The notes beneath the pieces are model-generated. The model searched no databases, had not been told where the DNA came from, and was given only the letters and a program-made list of their open reading frames with translations. A program made the position numbers and the translations under genes. Positions 30,001 through 37,349 of a stretch of DNA of 64,000 nucleotides are shown one piece after another. How positions within the stretch are numbered: position 1 is the stretch's first letter; each line of letters opens with the position of its first letter. Source of the stretch: Clostridiales bacterium (GTDB lineage: Bacteria > Bacillota > Dethiobacteria > Dethiobacterales > Dethiobacteraceae); the NCBI GenBank assembly GCA_018335855.1, contig JAGXRM010000008.1, positions 83,474 through 147,473 on the forward strand, in the 5' to 3' direction.

Positions 30001-30076
30001 GGGCCCATAGCTCAACGGTTAGAGCTCCCGGCTCATAACCGGTCGGTTCTAGGTTCGAATCCTAGTGGGCCCACCA
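30001..30076 (+). tRNA. tRNA-Met (CAT)
   Basis: 76 nt with encoded CCA. Acceptor GGGCCCA/TGGGCCC, anticodon loop CTCATAA with CAT. Its acceptor resembles elongator tRNA-Met of Clostridia; a CAT tRNA can also be tRNA-Ile2 (lysidine-modified), which cannot be excluded by eye. Confidence 0.88.
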
Positions 30077-30090
30077 AACTTTCTAAATCT

Positions 30091-30165
30091 GGCCCCTTGG
30101 TCAAGCGGTCAAGACAGCGGCCTTTCACGCCGTTAACGGGGGTTCGATTCCCCCAGGGGTCACCA
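30091..30165 (+). tRNA. tRNA-Glu (TTC)
   Basis: 75 nt with CCA. Acceptor GGCCCCT/AGGGGTC, anticodon loop CTTTCAC with TTC. Its last 26 bases recur at 35348-35373 as a fragment beyond the metal-storage cluster. Confidence 0.95.
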
Positions 30166-30169
30166 TTTA

Positions 30170-30245
<76 letters not shown>

Positions 30246-30255
30246 TGTAAACACA

Positions 30256-30294
30256 GTAGCTGTAAGGCGTAAAGCCTTACAGCTACTTTTTTTT
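30256..30294 (+). terminator. Terminator of the tRNA operon
   Basis: GTAGCTGTAAGGC stem, GTAAA loop, complement and eight Ts. The hairpin is duplicated with changes at 35456-35499. Confidence 0.9.
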
Positions 30295-30551
30295 GCTCCC
30301 CCGTTGATTCAGAGGGGCATCGTCACCTGCATACTGTGACAGGACAGTGGTGGCCATGGCGCTACACTTATTTCTTCCTGTCAATAAGCTATCATCACAT
30401 AATTTAAGTCTACCGGCAGGTTGAAATCCGGGTATTTGACTGCTGATAGGACTTAAACAGCATAAAAAAACTGGAAGTTAATTGACTAAAGAGCAGTATT
30501 AACTTCCATTTTTTTTATAATTTAATTGCTTTACTTTTCTGTAAATAGTAG
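30295..30551. other. Gap between tRNA operon and metal cluster, with a terminator-like hairpin
   Basis: No gene seen. GGAAGTTAAT (30473-30482) and ATTAACTTCC (30498-30507) form a 10-bp stem followed by a T-run to 30516: a Rho-independent terminator with no complete gene before it, suggesting a lost gene or insulation of the next promoter. Confidence 0.5.
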
Positions 30552-30609
30552 TTGACGTAACAAATAAGAGCACGTTATAATAAGACCAGTGAGAATGATT
30601 TTCATTTTT
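30552..30609 (+). promoter_or_regulatory. SigA promoter with Fur-box-like operator
   Basis: TTGACG (30552-30557), 18-base spacer, TATAAT (30576-30581). Immediately downstream, TGAGAATGATTTTCA (30590-30604) matches the 7-1-7 Fur motif TGATAATNATTATCA at 12 of 14 fixed positions. It covers the expected transcription start, an ideal place for iron-dependent repression. Operator identity is inferred from the match. Confidence 0.7.
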
Positions 30610-30633
30610 ACATAATAGTTTGGGGGCGATACA

Positions 30634-31335
30634 ATGACTAGCTTCCCCGCTACCGTTGTGAATGAAGACTTAACAGAACTGGAAAAGGAAACGATTGAGG
30701 CGTATGTTGTCCGGGAGAGTATTTATATCTTGGAGGATGAGTTGGAATACTATTTTTCACATAAAGTAAAACTGCTGGAGATGCTTGCAGGGGGTATTAA
30801 TTTTAATAAGGTCAGCCCTGCGGATCTGCAGAAAAAAATGAACCGATCACTGGTTTCTCCGCAGGACTTAGAGATTCTTCTTGCAAAGATACAAAAGAGA
30901 ATCATTAGAGAATTGGCTAAAGCGAACTGCATCTCTAACTTTTCGTTAAATTTTGACCAAATAAATCAAGGTCTACCCCAGTTTGAACTAGCTATAACAG
31001 AGCAGCTAAGAACACTTAAGCTTAGCCGCACTGTTGCTAAAGGAATTGATATGGCCTGGAAAAAAGCCAGTAAAAATATTTTACCTAAAGCTATGACAAA
31101 GGTAAGCAATAAACTGTCTGTCGGTGATTATTTTATCTCCACTCTCGCCATCGGTCCAAAAGAACAGGAAGCAGAAATTATAACCGGCTATCTAAGAGCT
31201 GCAAGAGCCACGCTGGAACAATATCAAGTTGAACTCATGAACATTCTGGTAAAACAAATAACCAACCAACTTTTTAAAGTTCAGGACTATTGTGAATTGG
31301 TTACTGAAGATTGGGCCCTTATACGGTATGCATAG
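30634..31335 (+). CDS. Unrecognised helical protein, first gene of the Fur-box cluster
   Basis: 233 aa, ATG at 30634 after TTGGGGGCG. No signal peptide or membrane segment; mostly amphipathic helices, slightly basic, with a conserved-looking centre (RTVAKGIDMAWKKASKNILPKAM). I do not recognise a family. It is the gene closest to the Fur-type promoter, and its own terminator separates it from the next gene. Candidates include a regulator or cytoplasmic assembly factor of the metal cluster; nothing in the sequence decides between them. Confidence 0.75.
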   Translation: MTSFPATVVNEDLTELEKETIEAYVVRESIYILEDELEYYFSHKVKLLEMLAGGINFNKVSPADLQKKMNRSLVSPQDLEILLAKIQKRIIRELAKANCISNFSLNFDQINQGLPQFELAITEQLRTLKLSRTVAKGIDMAWKKASKNILPKAMTKVSNKLSVGDYFISTLAIGPKEQEAEIITGYLRAARATLEQYQVELMNILVKQITNQLFKVQDYCELVTEDWALIRYA

Positions 31336-31350
31336 ATAACAGAGAAATCT

Positions 31351-31385
31351 AAAAGATCTGCACTGGAAATGTGCAGATCTTTTAT
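31351..31385 (+). terminator. Hairpin after the first cluster gene
   Basis: AAAAGATCTGCAC, loop TGGAAAT, GTGCAGATCTTTT, then TATTTTAT. Probably a terminator or attenuator that separates the 233-aa gene from the rest. Confidence 0.75.
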
Positions 31386-31400
31386 TTTATGGAATTTTTC

Positions 31401-31416
31401 GCATACTAAGGTATGC
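31401..31416. promoter_or_regulatory. Small palindrome before the repeat-protein gene
   Basis: GCATAC-TAAG-GTATGC, 45 bases before the gene's start; a possible operator or part of a promoter region whose -35/-10 I cannot fix. Confidence 0.35.
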
Positions 31417-31460
31417 TAATGCAAATAATACCAGACAGATGAAAAAGGAGGGAAAGACTG

Positions 31461-32369
31461 GTGACAGACGACAACAATACCAATGAAGCCAGAGAAGATA
31501 ACGGGCATTTCGAACAGCAAGTAGCTCCTTTTAAATATGGTGCCCCCTTCCCAGGTCAAATGGGTACTCCCGGCGGTTACGGCACCCCAGGTCAAATGGG
31601 TACTCCCGGCGGTTACGGCACCCCAGGTCAAATGGGTACTCCCGGCGGTTACGGCACCCCAGGTCAAATGGGTACTCCCGGCGGTTACGGCACCCCAGGT
31701 CAAATGGGTACTCCCGGCGGTTACGGCATCCCAGGTCAAATGGGCACCCCTGGCGGCTACGGAAATCCGGATTACAAACAGCAATACACGAATAAATCAA
31801 AACAGGAGGGTACTATGAACTACACAGGATATCAGGGAATGTATGGCGGCAATTACATGCCGAACAATCAGGCGCAAACTTATAATTATCCGCCGATGTA
31901 CGCGTATAATTATCACCCCCATCATGATCACCCGCATAACGGACATCCGTATCACTACTATCATCATGGTTACAGACCCTCCTATTATGGTGGCGGTAGT
32001 TACGGGATGAACCAATCGGGCTTTAATTATGGCGGTGCCAACATGTATGGGGGTAGTCCCTTTGGCTTCTCCCCTATGGGTTGGCCTAACATCTTAAACC
32101 CTGGTTATTTCTCCTCCCTGCTGAACAGACCCAGGGTAAATAATTTCTTCCGTGGACTTGGCATCCTGACTGTTGGCATGCTGCTGGTACCGTCTGTTGC
32201 AAAAGCCTTTCGTCCCCTTGCTGTGTCTGCCGTAGAAGGTGCGTTAAGTATCTCGGATGAAGTAAAAAACATTTTTACAGATGCCAGAGAAGATGTTGAG
32301 GATATCTTCGCTGAGGCAAAATGGGAAGATGCAAAAGAAGAGAAAGAAAGAGACGGACGCAAGTCATAA
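31461..32369 (+). CDS. Gly/Tyr/His-rich repeat protein with C-terminal membrane-helix domain
   Basis: 302 aa from GTG at 31461 (AAAGGAGGG upstream). Residues about 31-102 are six copies of the 12-residue unit PGQMGTPGGYGT. A Tyr/Asn/Gly region and a His cluster (HPHHDHPHNGHPYHYYHHG, about 153-171) follow, then more Gly-Tyr. The C-terminus has one hydrophobic helix (about 233-250) running into KAFRPLAVSAVEGAL and an acidic helix, like small DUF5132-type proteins encoded next to metal ATPases. ATG 31815 has its own CAGGAGGG site and could yield a 184-aa form without the repeats. The composition suggests a metal-binding, scaffold-like protein; function inferred. Confidence 0.8.
   Translation: MTDDNNTNEAREDNGHFEQQVAPFKYGAPFPGQMGTPGGYGTPGQMGTPGGYGTPGQMGTPGGYGTPGQMGTPGGYGTPGQMGTPGGYGIPGQMGTPGGYGNPDYKQQYTNKSKQEGTMNYTGYQGMYGGNYMPNNQAQTYNYPPMYAYNYHPHHDHPHNGHPYHYYHHGYRPSYYGGGSYGMNQSGFNYGGANMYGGSPFGFSPMGWPNILNPGYFSSLLNRPRVNNFFRGLGILTVGMLLVPSVAKAFRPLAVSAVEGALSISDEVKNIFTDAREDVEDIFAEAKWEDAKEEKERDGRKS
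31551..31766 (+). repeat. Six tandem 36-bp coding repeats
   Basis: Direct repeats of a 36-bp unit beginning CCAGGTCAAATGGGTAC, contiguous and in frame. The first five are almost identical at nucleotide level; the sixth diverges. Near identity at silent sites implies recent expansion by slippage or unequal crossing over, so the copy number may vary between strains. Confidence 0.95.
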
Positions 32370-32387
32370 ATATTGGATTAATAAATA

Positions 32388-32440
32388 ATTGCCTCCTCAT
32401 ACAGGGATAATAAAAACAGAAGACTGTGCGAGGAGGTAAT
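32388..32440 (+). promoter_or_regulatory. Hairpin that masks the ribosome-binding site of the next gene
   Basis: ATTGCCTCCTCATACAG (32388-32404) pairs with CTGTGCGAGGAGGTAAT (32424-32440) across a 19-base loop, with one mismatch and two G-U pairs. The 3' arm contains the Shine-Dalgarno of the gene at 32444, so the hairpin would block initiation unless opened. There is no T-run, so it is not a terminator. An RNA switch is inferred. Confidence 0.6.
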
Positions 32441-32443
32441 TCT

Positions 32444-32809
32444 ATGTTGCATTTCTATAGAAGAATGTTTAATGCTTACCCTTTTAAAAAGGGATTTTGG
32501 TGGGGGATTGGTACCGCTGGGGCATTTTGGCTTTTTGGCAAGCAGTTACGTCCGCTGGCGGTAGAAGGAGCTAAAGGAATAATTAAGGTGGATCGCAGCG
32601 TTAAGGGAACGACCAGACAAACCGGCGAAAGTGTAAGCGGGATTGTGATGGAGGCCCAAACCAACAGGTTAAAGGATAAGATTAAGTCCATGAATTTAAG
32701 CGAACGCCAACGGAACCTTATTAAAAAAGATATAGGTAAATTATCCATGCAACTGGCAACGCTAAATGAAGCGGTTGACCCGCAAGCGGTAACGGAAAAG
32801 GAGCACTAG
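32444..32809 (+). CDS. Small membrane protein, FezA-like candidate
   Basis: 121 aa from ATG at 32444 (GAGGAGG 8 bases upstream). One glycine/aromatic-rich hydrophobic helix (about 15-32, GFWWGIGTAGAFWLFG) is followed by QLRPLAVEGAKGI and a basic amphipathic tail. The RPLAVEG block matches the end of the preceding repeat protein (FRPLAVSAVEG), so both share one domain. Directly upstream of the P-type ATPase, as small membrane protein FezA sits beside FezB in ferrosome clusters. The role in organelle membrane formation is an analogy, not demonstrated. Confidence 0.75.
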   Translation: MLHFYRRMFNAYPFKKGFWWGIGTAGAFWLFGKQLRPLAVEGAKGIIKVDRSVKGTTRQTGESVSGIVMEAQTNRLKDKIKSMNLSERQRNLIKKDIGKLSMQLATLNEAVDPQAVTEKEH

Positions 32810-32812
32810 AGG

Positions 32813-35062
32813 ATGAGCCTTTGCAGGATTGAAACAGTACATTCTTTGCCCGGAAGGGTTAGGATAAGTATTTCCGGTTTAAGAGGTAATCGCCCGTTTG
32901 CCAGATCACTGGAGAAGACACTGCAAAGAAATGAGAATGTTTATCATGTTAAGGCTAACCCGCAAACGGGCAAAGCCTTAATTCTTTATAACAGAAAAAA
33001 GACTTCTCAGAAAGAAATTTTAACTGAGGTAAACAAAGATGTTTACTATATCTTGCAGAGAGTGGCTCCAATAGACGTCAGGCAAAAATGGATTCAACGA
33101 AGAACAGAGTCAAAAAGAAGGCATGAAACCTTTGAGCCTGAAGATATCCCCGTTGAAGTCCAGGTTACCCAGGTGGTTGTTACCGGTGGCATCCTTCTTG
33201 GTTTAGTAGTAAAAAGATGTTTCTGGAAAAAATCACTGCTGGCCTTCTCCGGCAAAGTAAATCTGTTGGCCACAGTCACCACACTTGTAGCCGGTTATCC
33301 TATTATCCGCAGTGGTGTGGAAACACTCGTTACCCGTAAAAAACTCAATAACGATATGCTTATCAGTACGGCTACCGTGGTATCACTATTGTTAAAAGAA
33401 AATATTACAGGGCTTGTGGTTGTCTGGCTGGTAAACCTGAGCACCCTGTTTCAGACACTCACAATGGAAAAGTCAAGAAAGGCCATTAAAGATATGCTGC
33501 AGGGCAGGGAAGAGACAGCATGGATAGAAATTGACGGCACGGTCGTCTCAATTCCAGTTGAAAACGTTGAGGTGGGTAATACCATCCTTTGCTATATCGG
33601 GGGTCGTGTTCCGGTAGACGGTGAGATCACTGACGGCGAGGCCGCCGTCAGTCAGGCTATTATTACCGGAGAGTCCATGCCGGTAATAAAAACGCTTGGT
33701 GATAAAATTTATGCCGGCTCCATAGTAGAGCAGGGTAGCATCAAAATCCGTGTTGAAAAAGCGGGGCAGGATACATCCATAGCCAAAATTGTTGCTATGG
33801 TGGAAGAAGCATCCCGGGACAGGGCACCGGTTGAAAACATGGCTGATCGTTATGCTGACAGAATTGTTCCTTACTCATTCGGTCTGGCGGCTCTGGTATA
33901 CGTATTAACCAGAGATTTTAAGCGCAGCATGACGATGCTGGTCGTTGCTTGTCCATGTGCTGCAGGCCTGGCCACCCCTACCGCTATCAGTGCATCAATG
34001 GGGAATGCGGCAAGGAAAGGTATTTTGGTTAAAGGCGGCAGTTATCTGGAAAAGGTAGGCAAGACGAATGTTGTCTTGTTCGATAAGACCGGCACATTAA
34101 CCGAAGGTAAGCCCAGTGTCCGGGAAGTCTTGCCGATGATTAAGACGGTTCCCTTTGAGCAAATCATTCAGCTGGCTTCATCGGTAGAGTATCAGACAAA
34201 CCATCCTTTAGCTAATGCAGTTGTTATGCGGGCTGAGGAAATGAAGCTGGGATTGCTTACAGTAGAACACAAGGAAATTATTATAGGCAAGGGTGTCAGT
34301 GGCAGCATTGAAAATGTACTGGTGGCCGTAGGCAATGAAGCTCTGATGAAAGAAATAGGTGTCAACCTTATGCGGGCAAAGGCAAAAGCATACAGATTAT
34401 ATATGCTCGGACAGACAGTCCTTTACGTGGCAAGAGATAATAGGCTGATCGGACTGATTGGCGTAGCTGATAATATTCGCCCCGACAGCAAAATGGCGAT
34501 TCGCAAATTGCGGCAAGCTGGCATCAAAACCATCGGCCTTGTCTCAGGGGATTGCAATGAAACCGCAGAGCTGGTGGCGCGTGAATTAGGGCTAAACGAG
34601 TTTTGGGCAGAAACAATGCCTGCTGAAAAAGTACGTATTGTAAAAGATTTTCAGCAAGCAGGCTATACCGTGACCATGGTAGGTGACGGAATCAATGATT
34701 CCCCGGCACTGGCAACAGCCGATATCGGTATTGCCATGGGTACAGGAGGAACAGATGTGGCCATTGAATCAGCCGACATTGTGCTAGCTGCCGATGATCC
34801 ACTTAAAATCGCATCTGTCATCAGGTTAAGTAACCATACAATGGAAATTGTTAAACAGAATTTCCTCTTTGCCGTCGGGATCAATGTCAGCGGATTGCTT
34901 CTGGGAGCGGGTAAACTGATTACACCGCTTACAGCAGCAATTTTACACAATCTCAGTACATTCGGCGTTGTGGTAAACTCTTCACGATTGTTTAACTATA
35001 ACCCCGATTCCGGGAAAGGAAGGCGGCGCCAAAATGCCAGACATAAACGAACTCGAAGATAA
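32813..35062 (+). CDS. P1B-type metal ATPase with N-terminal HMA-like domain (FezB-like candidate)
   Basis: 749 aa. The N-terminal HMA_2-like domain (residues 1-85: ETVHSLPGRVRISISGL) lacks the CxxC of copper chaperone domains. The transporter core has TGES at 285-288, the metal-binding CPC at 380-382, phosphorylated Asp424 in DKTGT, His464-Pro of the nucleotide domain and GDGIND at 624-629. The C-terminal helix end is HNLSTFGVVVNSSRL. It would pump a transition metal across a membrane using ATP. Neighbours and the Fur box suggest iron and a P1B-6/ferrosome role; an ordinary efflux ATPase remains possible. Confidence 0.88.
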   Translation: MSLCRIETVHSLPGRVRISISGLRGNRPFARSLEKTLQRNENVYHVKANPQTGKALILYNRKKTSQKEILTEVNKDVYYILQRVAPIDVRQKWIQRRTESKRRHETFEPEDIPVEVQVTQVVVTGGILLGLVVKRCFWKKSLLAFSGKVNLLATVTTLVAGYPIIRSGVETLVTRKKLNNDMLISTATVVSLLLKENITGLVVVWLVNLSTLFQTLTMEKSRKAIKDMLQGREETAWIEIDGTVVSIPVENVEVGNTILCYIGGRVPVDGEITDGEAAVSQAIITGESMPVIKTLGDKIYAGSIVEQGSIKIRVEKAGQDTSIAKIVAMVEEASRDRAPVENMADRYADRIVPYSFGLAALVYVLTRDFKRSMTMLVVACPCAAGLATPTAISASMGNAARKGILVKGGSYLEKVGKTNVVLFDKTGTLTEGKPSVREVLPMIKTVPFEQIIQLASSVEYQTNHPLANAVVMRAEEMKLGLLTVEHKEIIIGKGVSGSIENVLVAVGNEALMKEIGVNLMRAKAKAYRLYMLGQTVLYVARDNRLIGLIGVADNIRPDSKMAIRKLRQAGIKTIGLVSGDCNETAELVARELGLNEFWAETMPAEKVRIVKDFQQAGYTVTMVGDGINDSPALATADIGIAMGTGGTDVAIESADIVLAADDPLKIASVIRLSNHTMEIVKQNFLFAVGINVSGLLLGAGKLITPLTAAILHNLSTFGVVVNSSRLFNYNPDSGKGRRRQNARHKRTRR

Positions 35063-35270
35063 GATGAAAGTTGTGATGAAAGACCTGAAAGCATGCGTGG
35101 AGATGAGTATACAAATCAGAAAAGAGAATCCGGAGGCAAAGAAGCGGATTGATAAGTACTGGGAAGCGTTTCTTAGTCACTTCCTGGACTATGTTAAACG
35201 GCGGGAAAAAGAGAGCGGAGAAGCGCTTTTAAAAGGCATTTCTCCGACTAAGTTGTTAAAATTTTGGTAA
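35034..35270 (+). CDS. Small charged helical protein at the end of the metal cluster
   Basis: 78 aa, ATG at 35034, overlapping the ATPase end by 29 bases, so coupled to it. Predicted all helical, rich in Lys and Glu (EDKMKVVMKDLKACVEM, KENPEAKKRIDKYWEAF), with one Cys and no membrane segment. No family recognised. Tight overlap argues for a partner of the ATPase. Confidence 0.7.
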   Translation: MPDINELEDKMKVVMKDLKACVEMSIQIRKENPEAKKRIDKYWEAFLSHFLDYVKRREKESGEALLKGISPTKLLKFW

Positions 35271-35347
35271 ACACCCTTGCCAAACTACAAATCACTAACC
35301 CTTCTACGTGTGAATGACTCATCGTTGCGGCAAGGACAAGGTCTGCA

Positions 35348-35492
35348 GGGTTCGATTCCCCCAGGGGTCACCATTTAGGGCGATTAGCTCAGCTGGGAGA
35401 GCGCCTGCCTTACAAGCAGGATGTTGGCGGTCCGATTAGTCATCGCCCACCATATAAACACAGTAGCTGTGAGGCTTTTGCCTTACAGCTAC
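35348..35492. repeat. Second copy of tRNA-Glu end, tRNA-Val and terminator
   Basis: About 145 bp nearly identical to 30140-30287: the last 26 bases of tRNA-Glu, the spacer, a decayed tRNA-Val and the GTAGCTGT hairpin. The first roughly 80 bases match exactly. With the left copy it forms direct repeats around the 5-kb metal cluster, as expected after integration at a tRNA 3' end or a segmental duplication. Confidence 0.9.
35378..35452 (+). pseudogene. Decayed tRNA-Val
   Basis: The acceptor, D and anticodon arms match the tRNA-Val at 30170, but the T arm reads GGCGGTCCGATTAGTC with one base lost and pairing broken (original GGCGGTTCGATCCCGTC). Not expected to fold into a functional tRNA. Confidence 0.85.
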
Positions 35493-35499
35493 TGTGTTT
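35456..35499. terminator. 20-bp hairpin ending the tRNA duplicate
   Basis: AAACACAGTAGCTGTGAGGC, TTTT, then its complement with one G-U pair. Compared with the left copy the stem has been extended to 20 bp and the T-run replaced, so it is more symmetrical than the parent terminator. 35500-35630 shows no gene. Confidence 0.7.
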
Positions 35500-35630
35500 A
35501 TATTGAGCTACGGTTACGCTACTGGCGTAAGCCACTACAAGCAGGATTTCCACGCATTATGTGTAACTATATTATGCGTCAAGATTATTGTTATTTTTAG
35601 CCAGAATAATAGTGAGAGGGGAATGATTAC

Positions 35631-36197
35631 ATGCTAAAGTTCATCACAATATCCATTTTTAATGTGCTGGGATGGAAAATGCAAGGGGATATTCCATCCG
35701 AAATTGATAAGTGTGTTGTCATTGTTGCGCCTCATACCAGTAATTTTGATTATATTTTTGGTATTGTTGCTTCGTTTAAAGTAAGACTTCCCGTTCGGTA
35801 TCTCATCAAGGAAGAATGGTTAAAACGTTTTGTAATCGGGCAGCTACTGAAATCATGGGGGGCTCTTGGCATTACCAGGTCAGAACGTAAAAATATGGTG
35901 GATCAGATGGCGGATTTATTGGTTAGCAACGAAAAGATTGCACTAGCCTTTCCGCCAGAAGGCACACGTAAACTGGCAAAGAAATGGAAAACGGGATTTT
36001 ACTATGTTGCTTTGAAAGCAAAGGTACCCATCGTGATGTGTTCTTTAGATTACGGGAAAAAAGCGGTTACTATCGGGGAATATTTTGTGCCCACGGGAGA
36101 TTATGAAAAAGATATGGAGATTGTTAAAGAGTTTTATAAGGATGCAACTGCCAAGTACCCCAACAAATTTTCTTTAGCCATTTATGAGAGCGTTTAA
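35631..36197 (+). CDS. Lysophospholipid acyltransferase family protein (PlsC-like)
   Basis: 188 aa, ATG at 35631 after GAGAGGGG. Catalytic HX4D motif HTSNFD near residue 36-41 and the substrate motif FPPEGTRK near residue 104. Shorter than housekeeping PlsC (about 230-250 aa), like the compact acyltransferases that lack an N-terminal helix. It probably acylates a lysophospholipid at the inner face of the membrane. It is followed within 18 bases by the FtsEX-partner gene. Confidence 0.85.
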   Translation: MLKFITISIFNVLGWKMQGDIPSEIDKCVVIVAPHTSNFDYIFGIVASFKVRLPVRYLIKEEWLKRFVIGQLLKSWGALGITRSERKNMVDQMADLLVSNEKIALAFPPEGTRKLAKKWKTGFYYVALKAKVPIVMCSLDYGKKAVTIGEYFVPTGDYEKDMEIVKEFYKDATAKYPNKFSLAIYESV

Positions 36198-36215
36198 GTG
36201 CCAGGAGGCCAAGTC

Positions 36216-37322
36216 ATGTTGAAAACAGAAAAATTAAAATTATTCTCGCTTTCCGCCCTGGTAATTATTATTGCCGTGATGGTTTTAGCTTCGGGTATGG
36301 TTGCCGGACAGTCAAAGATCTCTATAAATATAGAAAAAAAGCTGGCCGGGCTCACAGATGAAGAAAAAATAGTCCTGGAAAAACTGTTTACCCTGACCCA
36401 AGAAATCGCAGAAATGGAGAAGGAAGAGAGCAGGTTCGGCCTGGAAACAGATAAAATAACGCGTGAAATACACGTATTGGGAAATCTGATTGCCGCTGAA
36501 GAAATCGTCTATGAAAAAAAGCAGGAAGCATTAAAGCAGGTCTTCAGGAGTTACCAGAGGATGGGCCCGTCGTCTTACCTGGAGATAATACTGGGCTCTG
36601 ATAGCCTAGCCGTCTTTCTCCGGAGATTAAACACCCTGCGGGACCTCACGCGCAACACGGGTGAGCTTTTAGGGTTGTTGCAGGAAAGCAACGAAAAGCT
36701 GACGGCAGAAAAAACGAAACTTGCGGAAAAACTTGTGTTGCTGGCAGAGACACAAGAACTTTTGAAAGAATCTCTGCTAAAAACAAAGCAGTTAAAAGAT
36801 GAAAAAGAAGAGTATCTTGCTTCTCTAGCGGAAGAAAGGGAGTATTACCGTAATCAGCTGGCCAACATGCAGCGGGCATGGGCTGAGCTTATACATTTTT
36901 TCCCAGAGGTAACAAAGAAATTTTCCCGTATCATCGAAGAGGCGAATTTGCCGCCGGATGCTTTAAAAATAGTGATAACCTTTTCCGGTATTAAAGCGTC
37001 CATATCTGACAATACCCTAAATGACATCATCGCGGATAATGGCCTGTCGGAGATGGTTTTTGGCTTTTACCCAGGGAAAGTTCAGATAGCAGTGCCTGAT
37101 AAAAATCTCGTCTTGTCAGGGATATTTATCCTGGAGGGAGAGACTCTGAAATTTCGGGCGCAGGAAGGTAGCTTTTACGGAATGGCTCTGCAAACCGAGA
37201 ACCTCGAAGAATTATTTGGTGAAGCGGAACTGCTACTGAATCTTAAGACTCTCGTGGGTGACAATATTCTGCGCTCCATAGCAATCCTGGCTGGTCGGCT
37301 CGAATTGCTGATGAGTTTTTAA
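36216..37322 (+). CDS. Secreted coiled-coil protein, likely FtsEX partner without hydrolase domain
   Basis: 368 aa from ATG at 36216 (CAGGAGGCC upstream). A signal peptide/anchor (about 8-32) is followed by two long coiled coils (about 40-120 and 145-225, broken by RSYQRMGPSSYLEIILGSDSL), the layout of EnvC, PcsB and CwlO N-termini, including the SYLEIILGS hinge those proteins share. The C-terminal 130 residues (PPDALKIVITFSGIKASI onward) contain no LytM, CHAP or NlpC catalytic motif that I can see. It lies 27 bases before ftsE. Probably transmits FtsEX conformational changes to a cell-wall hydrolase outside the membrane. Confidence 0.75.
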   Translation: MLKTEKLKLFSLSALVIIIAVMVLASGMVAGQSKISINIEKKLAGLTDEEKIVLEKLFTLTQEIAEMEKEESRFGLETDKITREIHVLGNLIAAEEIVYEKKQEALKQVFRSYQRMGPSSYLEIILGSDSLAVFLRRLNTLRDLTRNTGELLGLLQESNEKLTAEKTKLAEKLVLLAETQELLKESLLKTKQLKDEKEEYLASLAEEREYYRNQLANMQRAWAELIHFFPEVTKKFSRIIEEANLPPDALKIVITFSGIKASISDNTLNDIIADNGLSEMVFGFYPGKVQIAVPDKNLVLSGIFILEGETLKFRAQEGSFYGMALQTENLEELFGEAELLLNLKTLVGDNILRSIAILAGRLELLMSF

Positions 37323-37349
37323 CTGTGAAACGCAGGGAGGCATTTATTG

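Noticed and set aside
30634..31335. Naming the 233-aa protein as the known ferrosome repressor FezX
   Set aside because: No DNA-binding motif is visible and I cannot confirm homology by eye; position alone is not enough.
31551..31766. 36-bp tandem repeats resembling a CRISPR array by unit length
   Set aside because: The units are contiguous with no spacers and are in frame within one coding sequence (PGQMGTPGGYGT).
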